A stretch of 14,960 nt of DNA from Ettlia oleoabundans (lineage: Eukaryota; Chlorophyta; Chlorophyceae; Chlamydomonadales): positions 1 to 14,960 of the forward strand of contig JAAMXP010001405.1 of the NCBI GenBank assembly GCA_019693395.1. The letters are read 5' to 3'. Made by a program: the position numbers and the translations under genes. The notes beneath the pieces were generated by a model, which saw only the letters and a list, made by a program, of their open reading frames with translations, was not told the DNA's origin and did no database searches. Below, piece after piece: positions 1-10,000 of this stretch; the stretch's first letter is position 1; each line of letters starts with the position of its first letter.

Positions 1-346
1 GCGGGGCCAGGCGGGTGCATTTTATGGTGTGTACATCAAAGGTAGGACATGGAGGGCACTGGGGCAACTACCAGCATGTATGCAGCGGCACTCTAATGCA
101 GCAACCCCCAGCCCGCTCAGTGGCCGCCCTCCTCCAGCTGCTCAAGCTACTCTCGACCTGGAGCATGCCACTCCCGTTAAGTTGCTGCGGGCACTGCCCC
201 TTTTCCGCTTGCTCTGCCCTCTGCCAACTGCTGCTTGGGCTGCCTCTTGCCCAGCCACTTGCCACCCCTTGCCCAGCCATCTGCCTATACCGATTGCGCA
301 GCCACCCTCGTGCCCCGTCCCATGCCCAGCCAAGGTTTTCACCCAC

Positions 347-607
347 CCGTGGTGTCGCAGCCTTTCAGCGTCTGCTGGTGCATGGCGGCCTTTGCAAACT
401 CTGCGCTGCTACGCCACTGATACCTGCAAGTACCGGGACGGCAGCAGGCGATGGCTGCAGCTGGAGCAGGGTGCTCCAGGTTGGGAACGGCAGCTGGCCG
501 ACCTTCACACCATACACTGGCTTACAAGCAAGGACACACACAATGTGCGTGACAACCAGTCGGCCCAGTCCCTCATGCGCGCGCGCGCGCGCGCACACAC
601 ACACACA

Positions 608-671
<64 letters not shown>

Positions 672-2320
672 CCTGACAAAGGCGATGGTCTTTGCTGGCA
701 CCAGGTGCACGTTATCAAGGGGGCCCCACTCTGCAAAATTTTCCGCCACAATTTCACGCAGCTGCAAGGGGCAAAGAGGGTGGGCCGAAGGCAGCGTCGA
801 GAATAGGGGCAGGTGTGTGGCAATGGCAGCATGGGTGACATACATGGCAGCTGGACAGGGGCAGGGGAAGGCAAAACAATTAGGAAAATAGTAATGCAAT
901 GTGGGCAGCCATTGCCGGGACAAGAGGCATGCATGGCTGGCGTCCATAAGCGCAGCAATGCCAGCAGGCGGACCTGACCTGCTGCAGCAGCTGGTTCTGC
1001 TCGAAAATACACACTTGCATGCTGATGAGCAAGAAAGCAGACGTGCAGGCAGGCAGGGAGGGAGGCAGGGAGGCAAGCGGGCAGGCAAGCAGGTGGGCCA
1101 GTGATGATGAAGCAGCGACGGGGTACCTGCTCTGTGGGCAGTGTGCCGGCGCCGCCATAGTGCACATACAGCGTCTTGCACTCACGCTCGTATGAGCCCA
1201 CGCCTGCCGGCCAGCGAGAATAGCATAAGAGAGCCACGAGTTGGGGAAGCAGCCTGATTGTTGGTAGATTGGTAGATGAAACTTGGCAACCTGCCCTGAC
1301 AACAGGGAGTCGGGAGATGCTGCCCCACTGGGGCGCGTCCATGCCCCCCCGCTTAGAACAAGCATTTATTACCACACCACATGCCTCGACCACCCCCGAA
1401 CCCCGCCTTTGAAGCTGGCTGCGAATTGGCGACTTGGCAGGTTCAGTTGGGCTCAGGGGGCAGCAGCGAATGCATCCACCAGTGCTCTGGCACCAAGAAC
1501 CAAAGTGCCCACCCTTCTTGCGCCCATCAAAACGAGCCGGCACGCGCTCTCTGCCGAAGATGTCGTGTGTGTAGTCGGTCCGGTGGCGCTCCTCATCTCG
1601 CGCAGTGGGCACCCAATGCAGGAAGTTGCACTCAGGGCCGTGGTGGCTGCAGTGTGGGCAGGCAGGCGGGCGGGCAGGTGGGTGGGTGAGGTTGTGGGAG
1701 GGATGAATGCAGCAGCGGCGAGGGAAGGAACAGTACTGGACTGACATGCTGGAGGTCAGAGCAGGAGGGGCAATATCTTTGTAGATCCCTACACGGTATT
1801 GGATGTAGCATGCCCATAGCAGCATCCTTCTCGGCATGCCCGGCGGCTTGAATGCCACAACTCATACAGAGATGCATCTTCTCACCAGATGCCCCGAGCA
1901 AAGTAGAGGCAGCAGTAGCCGGCGCCAGAACCCTCTGCACGCGTCCAGCCGCTGTCAACTTTGGGGTGGCAGCGGTAAGCGCTCGCCTCCTTGCGCCGAC
2001 CCTCCCGAGGCTTGCGGAACTCTTTTAGCACCCTCCCAGTCCAGATATTGACCGTGCCTGCCGCATGCACTTCTTCGTGCCCTGTGACAGGCGCATCCAC
2101 CTACGGTTGTGGGGTGGAAGGCGAGGGCGTGTGGGAGCGGACGGCGGCAGCGCAGCGACGGTCAGTAGGAAGGCCGCGGCAGCGTCCGGGCTTCGTGCTA
2201 TTTCTACATGTAGTCCACAATTCAACCACAGCCGCAAAACGCTACCTAGCAGGCTCCAGGGCAAAAATCGCTCACCTGCCTGCGAGCCGGCCGCTTGGGA
2301 ACTTGTCCCTCGCCGGCCAT
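347..2320 (-). CDS. CWC2: CWC2-type pre-mRNA-splicing factor (CCCH zinc finger + RRM), 3' part outside window
   Basis: Predicted exons (minus strand, 5' to 3'): 2320-2276, 2100-1886, 1646-1513, 1203-1127, 761-673 and 423-347. All junctions are GT-AG and keep frame, giving at least 212 residues. The start ATG (2320-2318) opens MAGEGQVPKRPARRQ, a basic leader. A zinc finger C79-x7-C87-x5-C93-x3-H97 follows the segment YCCLYFARG and continues into NFLHWVPTARDEE and DIFGRER, the pattern I recall for yeast Cwc2 (CLFFAKG, then EYLH, then FGREK). The linker GVGSYERECKTLYV leads into an RRM with a KTIAFVRYQ RNP1-like strand. Cwc2 belongs to the Prp19/NTC-related proteins and contacts U6 snRNA in the catalytic core of the nuclear spliceosome. 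The expected continuation of the RRM (a V-R-W-A type strand) is absent from 1-346, so the last intron probably extends past the left edge. The exact donor of exon 6 (347 or 343) is uncertain. RBM22/Slt11 is a related but less fitting alternative. Confidence 0.85.
574..672. repeat. Compound (GC)n-(CA)n-(ACGC)n microsatellite at a CWC2 splice donor
   Basis: This 99-bp tract alternates pyrimidine and purine without a single break. It begins CATGCG, passes through GC dinucleotides (about 577-594) and CA dinucleotides (about 594-609), and ends in about sixteen ACGC units. Read on the minus strand it starts GTGCGTGC directly after the last exonic base (673), so the repeat itself supplies the GT of the intron donor. 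Alternating CG/CA tracts are the classical Z-DNA-forming sequence. Confidence 0.95.
1041..1098. repeat. GGCAGG/GGGAGG-type low-complexity tract in a CWC2 intron
   Basis: An imperfect repeat of GCAGGCAGG and GGGAGGCAGG units on the plus strand reads as a C/T-rich CCTGCC/CCTCCC tract on the transcribed (minus) sense. It lies in the intron between the exons at 1203-1127 and 761-673, close to the donor rather than the acceptor. It looks like ordinary intronic simple sequence. Confidence 0.75.
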
Positions 2321-4003
2321 TCTTGCAGATGATCAGGACGGCAAATCGATAAACGCGCAGAAAGCTTCTATGTCAGAGCACCCTGCTGTGCTGTGGCATG
2401 ACGGGGCGTAGCGGCCGCTGCACACAACCAGCAGCTTGCTTGGAGTGTGGGGGATCAGCAGGGTTGCAGGCAGCTGTGGACCCACCAGCGCAGTTGAGGC
2501 AGCAGTAGATGTGTCGCATTCCAACCCCATGGAGGGTGCCCTGGTGGTGCCACAAGGTTCTAGAAGTCGATGAGGAACGGTCAGGGCGGCACCCAGCACA
2601 GAAAGCCAAAGCTTGCACAGTCAAAGATAGTGCCATTCACTTGCCGGTGGCCTTATCTGTTGTTTGCCAGTAAAAACTTGGCGTGGGTGCTGGCAGCATG
2701 CTCAGAGCGGCATGGCGCTGCTCTGCCACAACCGTTATTTGCCTGAGCGAAGCGGCGGTTGCAACGATGTTACTATTGAGCTTCAGAAAGAGCAGTCTAT
2801 CTTGTTCTTTGCGGATGACAGCTCAAGACGGACTGCTTTCCCACCTGCTCAGCCTTGTGTGTCAATATGAGTTGTGCAGGTGAAAAGCTTCAGTCCAAAC
2901 TGACACCCCAGAAATAGTACCTGGCTAGGGCTCCAGGCGCGGTGCACTTATGCAGTCTGAGTATGCGTTGTAACTCTGGGCCGCACCAGGATTCCACTCT
3001 GAGCGAGTGATTGATACCCACGGGCCACCTGGCAAGCATGAAACCCTATACTCTTGCAGCTTCCGACAGTGCAGCGACCTGCGAAGCCCGTTCACTGCAG
3101 GCATCTGCAGTTTTGCAAGCAGTCAGCCTTTGCAAGCGGGTTGCCGGGCATATTGATTTCATGTGTCACGGCTGGCAAGCTGCAGCCGACCAACGCATTA
3201 ACCTATAGATGCAGTGCGGGGTGGCACCAGCTGCCCCAGCGGGAGCGCCGGATGGGCGGCAGTCTAGTACAGGCCGCATCGATGCTGGCAGCCAAGGCTG
3301 GTCGTTCTGCAAACCTTACACGCCCCAAACCGTGTCTGCGTCTAGAGCTCTTCAGTTCAGCAAAGTGCCCATCCCTGGTGCCAACTGGTGGCCGGACTGT
3401 GTAGTGCTGCTTACTTTATGCAGAGTGCCTACCATGTAATAAAGCTGAGTTGCTGGCTCACACTTCGGCCATTAACGTCATCTCTCGTTTTTTGCCACCT
3501 GGCGCCAGCGCATGTCATTGGCTGCTTCCCTGCAGTCCTCAGGGGAGCCTCAGGACCCTACCATTGCTGGCCTACAGGGCACGGCAGTTTGCCGGGCTGT
3601 TCAGTCCAACCCCCTGCCGCTAGTGAATCGGTCCCACTGACCCTGTCAGCACCCAACCCCTTCCTCTCGTGTCGTTTCAATGTGCCGGCCGTAGCCTCCA
3701 GCACTCCAAAGGCGACACCAGAGTCCGCCTTGGGAGGGAGCCCTGCCCGCCCGCCCAATCCGCAGGAGAGCTGAAACACCGGCGAAGCTGAGTCACGCAG
3801 GTATGGGGACAGTGAAGTTGCGGTATGAAGCTTGAGCCCAGGCCACAGGGAGCACAGGACACGCCCACACGGAGCAGGACCGCTTCATTGCACCGCCAGC
3901 GGCTTACCGCAACTCGGCACTGAGGTTGCTACCCCCCTTTGCAGAAGTCCGTTGTTGGTAACATACTCCCATTGCTTGCACTCAGCCCCCCGCTGCCTCG
4001 GCC
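2321..4003. other. Divergent intergenic region: both promoters/5' UTRs, no recognisable gene
   Basis: The 1.68 kb between the oppositely oriented starts of the CWC2-like and ORP genes must contain both promoters and 5' UTRs. I see no family-recognisable protein in any frame. Short open frames exist on both strands, for example 2664-2870 and 3054-3404 on plus, but their compositions are not convincingly coding. Two plus-sense TGTAA motifs, the usual chlorophyte poly(A) signal, occur at 2969-2973 and 3435-3439. The second overlaps AATAAA (3438-3443), so a short unannotated plus-strand transcript ending near 3450 is possible. A donor-like AG/GTATGG near 3800 and an acceptor-like CCCCCCTTTGCAG ending at 3946 could bound a 5'-UTR intron of the ORP gene; this is unproven. 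Confidence 0.6.
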
Positions 4004-7000
4004 ATGGCCACTGCTGCAGGTGGGATGCAGGCCGGGGGTCCCAGCCAAACGGGTGGGTCGCTGTCAGCGTCATCCCCACGCCTTGCCAGCGGTCTTTCCT
4101 TTCGCGAGGTGGGAGACTGGTTCCACAAGCTCGGAGATGACCTGGGCAGTGCAATTGGGATTCCGCGAGGGAAAAGCCTGCGCCGCTCACCAACACCCAG
4201 TGGCCAATCTGGCGTCGATCTGGGCAGCCTGCCCCGGCCCCCCAGCACTTCTATCCTGGCCAAGCGGCAGCAGGTACGCTGCTGCAGCAGCAATGGAAGA
4301 GCCTCTCCATCGGTGCTATGTTGGAACAAGTGTTCTCGGTGGATCCTTGCTGCGTTCTCGCTGCTCATCCTGTGCCTGACAGCGTCAGAGCGGTGCCATG
4401 AGTCCGTCTGCAAGTCCAGTGCATCCCTTGCGCTCGGTGCTGCCGGATGCCGCCTGTGGTAGAAGCTTGTTATGCACCTGCAGCCTGCTGTTGTGCATCG
4501 CCAGTGATTATGCCATGAGCCTTTTTGCATTCTGTTGTCGGCGTTGCTCACCTGCTGCATCCCTTTGTTGGGTGCTGCTTCCCACCGCAGATTGTGGTGG
4601 GCATGCTGATGAAGTATGTGAACCTGGGGTCAGGCTGGCGGCCCCGCTTGTTTGTGCTGCAAGACGGCGTGCTGCGCTACTACAAGGTATGCTTGGGGTG
4701 TCGTGGCCATACCGGATCAAGCACGCCAAAATGGCCAAAACCCTAAGCTATCAACTGGCGACTGCAATGTGACTCTTTGATACTTGGCTGGCAAGACTGC
4801 TGATACCTGCGGCACAGCAAATGACAGTACATTTATGTCGCATGCTGACTGCATGTGATGGTCAGCTCTTGAGGCGGGACAACCTGTCCTAGTTCTAACG
4901 ATGCACCCACTGCGACGTTGCCCTGCCAGGTGTATGGTTCCACAGCCGTCAATGTGCACCAGCTGCTGGATGCGCTGCGGCAGCAGGGGGAGCTCTACCC
5001 CATTGGCGCGGAGGTGGGCAGCGTGGCAGGCTGCCTCTTAGCCATGCCGTACGCAGTATTGCGCATGGCAGCTGACTCGGCGCTGAAGAAACGGCACCTC
5101 CTTTTGCCAATGTGTTCTGCGTTAACATTGTCCAAGCAGTGATGGCAGCCCCCTGCTGCACAATCGACCTGTCCTTCCGGTTGCAATCTTGAATGCTGAG
5201 TTGCGTCCAAGGTTGCTGCCACTGCAGGTCAGCTTGGTTGAGAGCCGAGACGAGCGAATGGCTGAGGCGGGAGGCAGCCATGTGCTGCCCAGCCCTCGCC
5301 AGCGACCCAAGCTGCCGCCCGCTGCGGCGGAGATTCACCTCCAGGTATGGCAAGGGCTGTTCCTTGCAGCTGGCCTGATTGAGCTGCTCGCCAGAGCAGC
5401 AGCAACATAGCGTTGCTGGCTGCCAGCTCACAGTGCCAGCCTTGCAGCACTCACACAAGGCCTCTGCTCGTGCCCATGTGCTTGTGTTGGCTTGTCACTA
5501 TTGCCTGCCTGCGTGCCTGCCTTGTGCTGCCGCAACTCGATTTCTGCCGTGCAGGTTGCCAGCCTGCGAGAATCGAATGCTGACTATCGCAAGTTCTATG
5601 TGCACAGCGGCACCTCCACCCTAGCACTGCGGGCGGAGTCAAAGGAGGACCGCTGGGTGTGGATGCAAGCGCTGCAGACCAGGTAGGGGTGGATGGGTTC
5701 AGCCTGGGTGGTGTGGCAAGTTGTGGTGTTTGGGCGGCTGCACCTGGGTACTGCAGCCAGCACTTGCGGCGGCTTGGGCTCTGCAACTTGCGTTTGCAGC
5801 ACGGTAGAAGCGCGGGCTAGCAAAGGTGCTACCCTGGCAGTAGGGGATCGAGTTGTCGAGTTGCTGATGTCTTTTGCTCGTCGCAGACTGCTTGACCGTG
5901 TAACCTGTTGAGTCGCACTGCTTTACCTTGTTAACCCAGCTGGATACCCTGCCAGTCCTTGCCTTCTCCCCTGCCATCTTCCCAGTCTTTTGCTGTTTTT
6001 TCCTGCTCAGCTGTGCTCAGCTGTGCTGCCAGCTCTCTCTGCTGACTTCTGCCATGCAGCAAGGGCTCCTGGGAGGGCATGACTCCAGCAGAGGCCAGTG
6101 CTCTCAAGCGGGATGCATCCACACACATTGTCACTCAGGACGAGCGGTTCCTGGCACGCTTGGAGGAGGTGGGTGGCAGGATAGGTGGCTAGATACATTT
6201 GGGTGGGTGGGTGCGAAGAGTTATTTTGGTTTTGGAGGTATGGGTGGGTGGGTTTTTGAATGATAGTCCTGGCACAACCTTGGGAGGTGGGTGGAGGGCT
6301 AGTTTCCGCTAGCTTAGTGGGAACTGGCCAGGTTTGGTGGCCGGGTGGCTGGCTGGCTGGATGTGTGAGCAGGTGATGGGTCCCAGCCGCATCAGGGATG
6401 GTTTTGGGGCATGGAAGTGGGTTTGAGCATTGCGGCGGCTGGTGTCTGCCGTCACATTGCTGGCATCGTGTCTGGCCCGCCAATGTTGCGGTATCATTGC
6501 GGCGCTGGTGCTGTGTGCCTGCGTGTGGAGCTTTCAGTAACCATCTGTGCTGTCTGTGGTGATGCCGGTTAAGGGCGCCTGCTCTCCTGCCCCATGTGTG
6601 CAGGTGAAGCGCCATCTGGGTGCCAAGGGAGTGGGCAGCGATGCGCAGGCGTATGTGGAAGACCTGCTAGTGCAGGTGAAACTGCAGGCTCTGCAGTTGG
6701 GCTCTACCGGAATGTATACTGTGCGCTGTTTTAGCTCAAACAGTTCATGCCGCAGTTCCGGCTTCAACGCTTTTCCTGGCTCCCTGTTATGCAGCCTTGC
6801 AGCGTGCTCTCCTTTCCGCCAGCGCTTCCAACAGCCATGGCTTGCATCTTGCCCTTCTTGTTAGTGTGTTTGCACCATCAGGCTTTTGTGTGACTGTTAT
6901 TGATTGCAGGAGCACCAGCAGTACCATGAGGTTCTGGTGGCAGAGGAGAACAAGCGCAAGGCACTGCTCGAGATCGTGTATGCCCTGGAGGTGGGTGGGT

Positions 7001-10000
7001 GGGTGATTTGGGTGTCGCCGAATGCTGCATGTGCGTCGTTGTTTGCTATCTAGTGCACAGCCTGGAAGTTAGTGGGTGGTTAAGTGGGTGGGTGGTTCGT
7101 CATGCTAGGTACAGTGCTGGCGCTGGTGGCATCTGCTGTTCCTGTGTATTGGGCTGTCTGTGTGGTGTCTTACAACAGAAGTGGTGTTATCGCATGGTAG
7201 TCTCTATGTCGTCAGCAACTGGTGGGTGATCAGTCGCTGACAACCTGGCTGGTTTTCTGGCTGTGCCCGATATCCGTCATCGTAGAATGAGAAGAGGCAG
7301 CTGGAGACAGCTCTTGTGGTGGAGGGCAGGCAGGCGGCGGCCATGAAGCACCGCCTCTCATCAGGTATGTCGGCCTTCACAGCCTCTGGTGTGGGCAGTG
7401 GGATTGCTAGCTTCCCTACCTAGTGGCACTGCTGTTTTGAGGGCTGTGGCGAGCTGCATTGTATCGCTTGTGGAGGGTGGCCGCAGGACCTCACCTGTGC
7501 AAGCAGCTTTGCCATCACCGTGCTGGCCTGCTGCATTGACCCGCAACAACTGCTATCATTGGGGACTCAAACTTGGCATCAATCGTTTACTTGCTCTGGC
7601 TGTTGTGTTTGCTGTGTGGCGATGTCATTGTGGCTGCAGCGGGATCAGACAGCGAGGAGCAGTTGATGGAGTACGAACGGTTGGAGTCTGGGTTGGAGTC
7701 GGTGCCGGCGGGGTCGCCAGCCAACGGCGATGAGGAAGGCGAGGACATTGCCTCTGACACTGATGACGTGAGTGGGAGTGGTAGGGATGGTGGTTGATAG
7801 AGCGTGAAGACACAAAGGAAGAAAGTCGGACACCACTCTGGGTGCAGCCTGAGTGTTGATGCCAATGGTGATGGCAGGGGCAAGCAGATGCCTGGCTTGC
7901 ATGGTTATAGTAAGGAAGCAAGGAATGTAGCAAATTGTACTGCTTCTTGGCTGCTTTTGTTCAAACTGCTTTTGCATTGTTTGGGTATAATTTGCAGGCT
8001 GGTTGCATGATGGTGCCAGTCCTGCATGACGTTGCTTGCGCTGTATGGCTGCTAGTGCCTGCTGTGGTCATGCTGTGGCCATGCTGTGCTGCTGCAGGAA
8101 TTCTACGAGTGTGAGACTGCCAGCTTGGCAGGCAGTGGCGCACACAGGCACAGTGGCAGCGTTGATCTCACCAACTTTGTGGCGATCGACACTGAGAGCA
8201 GCAGCGGCGCGGCGGGCATAGAGGGCGGCCTCAGCGGCACCCTCAGCGGTGGCGCCTCTGGTGCCATGCGCCGCAGTGCCAGCCGCCCCTTGCTGCCGGC
8301 ACCCGACTCCGTCGCCAGCAGCCCGGTGCGCACACCGATGGCCACCATGGCCGCTGCTAGCGGCACCCCTGCTGCTGCGGCTGCACCAACAGCTGCTGCC
8401 GCTGCTGCTGCCGCAGCGGCGGCCTCGCCAGCTGCAGGCACCGCTGGAGCTGTGACGCCAGCGCCGCCACCTGCCGCCCTGCCAGCAGAACCGGACTGGA
8501 TCGCCAAAGAGACGCCGCCTTCCAAGCGTAGGGAGCGGCTGCCGCCGCCTCGCCAGCAGGAGAAGAGCGTGAGCCTGTGGTCCCTGATCAAGGACATGGT
8601 GGGCAAGGACCTCACACGCGTCTGCCTACCCGTCTACTTCAACGAACCGCTGTCGGCGCTACAGGTAAGTGTGTAGAGCTTGGTGGGTCGGCCTTCGAGA
8701 GGTTGAACTCTCATGCAACACCCCAACAGTGCCGCTTTGCACAAGGATGAGCCAGAGCAACCCCAGGTACAACACCTCGTAAGCCTCCAACACCTCGCGC
8801 TCGCTTGCGTGTATTGTTTTGATTTTGTTCCTTCACTCCTCCCCACTGCTGCCCTCGCTCATGCAGAAAACGGCAGAGGACTTAGAATACAGCGAGCTGC
8901 TGGACGAGGCTGCTGGGCTGCCAGCCGGCTCAGTAGAGCGCCTGCTGCGGGTGGCCGCGTTTGCGGTGTCGCCTTACTCCTCCACCCCTGGCCGCACCAC
9001 AAAACCCTTTAACCCGCTGCTGGGGGAAACATTCGAGTTTGTGTGCCCTGAAAAAGGGTTCAGGTGAGAAGAAGATTACTAAACAGGCAGGCTGGACCGC
9101 TAGGCAGCAAGGGGTGCCATGGGCCCCTTGAATCTTGCGTGTAGTCTACTTGTGCCGCTATAGTGGCTTGTTGGGTGCTGTTGCCTGCTCGTTACGACTC
9201 ATGAGCATGGGGTGCATCATTCAGGCCCCCCTCCTGCATCTGCCCCCTGGGCCATCATTGATACCCCCTGCCTGTATGACCTTGGTCTGCCTTGCTCCCC
9301 CCTGCTTTTTTCGCAGGTTTTTGGCGGAGAAGGTTGTGCACCACCCTACCATGATAGCTGCTGTGGCTGAGGGGCGGCGGTGGCGGTTCGAGGGCGATGC
9401 CGAGGTCAAGTCCAAGTTCTGGGGGCGATCCATTGAGCTCAAGCCTGAGGGTGAGCAGAGGGGTCGGGTGTGCGGTTACGACCCTGTATGTTCTTGAAAC
9501 ACTCAACTTCTGAGCCTGGTAACCCTGCGGCAGCAACACGGGAAAACTTCCCAGACTCACCGGCAAAGGATGCAGCAGGACAGAAGTGCAACAGACACCT
9601 GGAGTCCTCCCAAGGCACCGACCCCACATTCCGCCGCTGCCCCCCTTCTAAATTTCTCTCTGATTTCCCAGCTGCTGTGCCCCCTGACCGCCTCCTTTCA
9701 GGCCTGCTTCGCCTGGAGTTTGCCGACGGCGACGTGTACCAGTGGAACAAGGTGACCACCAGCATCAACAACCTCATCCTGGGCAAGATCTACATCGACC
9801 ACGGCGGAATCATGAAGGTGCGCGATGTGGGACTGGGTGTGCATGGGTGGGTGGATGCGTGCGCACATTGGCTGGTGGCGTGCTGTGTGCGTGACGTGAC
9901 ATACGTTCACATGCAGTGGAGCCACCACATTGGTGTGAGTGTTCGCTTATGATGTGGGTTTCCATGGGTATGCGGCACTGGCAGTGTTGGATGGCAACCA

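Noticed and set aside
1..346. Search for the final CWC2 exon at the left edge
   Set aside because: No segment encodes the expected last RRM strand. Frames such as the one translating to VESSLSSWRRAATERAGG have a good acceptor but no family similarity, so the gene is treated as continuing outside.
15..806. 263-codon plus-strand open frame with His/Thr/Ala/Arg repeats
   Set aside because: It is antisense to CWC2 exons, and its repeats are the translated CA/ACGC microsatellite with no recognisable domain.
365..1858. 497-codon open frame on the minus strand
   Set aside because: It reads through four predicted CWC2 introns and the microsatellite (giving repeated R-A-C-V). Only short segments of it (PECNFLHW, VGSYEREC) are real exon sequence.
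2058..2060. Alternative acceptor GCGGCAG before GCACGGTCAATATC in CWC2 exon 2
   Set aside because: It leaves the wrong phase after the phase-0 first exon, while CCGTAG ending at 2101 joins in frame.
8103..8615. 170-codon Ala/Gly-rich minus-strand open frame
   Set aside because: It is the antisense shadow of ORP exon 11, whose GCN-rich linker leaves the reverse frame open.
8665..8676. Extension of ORP exon 11 to a stop (…ALQ-VSV)
   Set aside because: GTAAGTG is a near-perfect donor, and the next exon continues the ORD sequence in phase.
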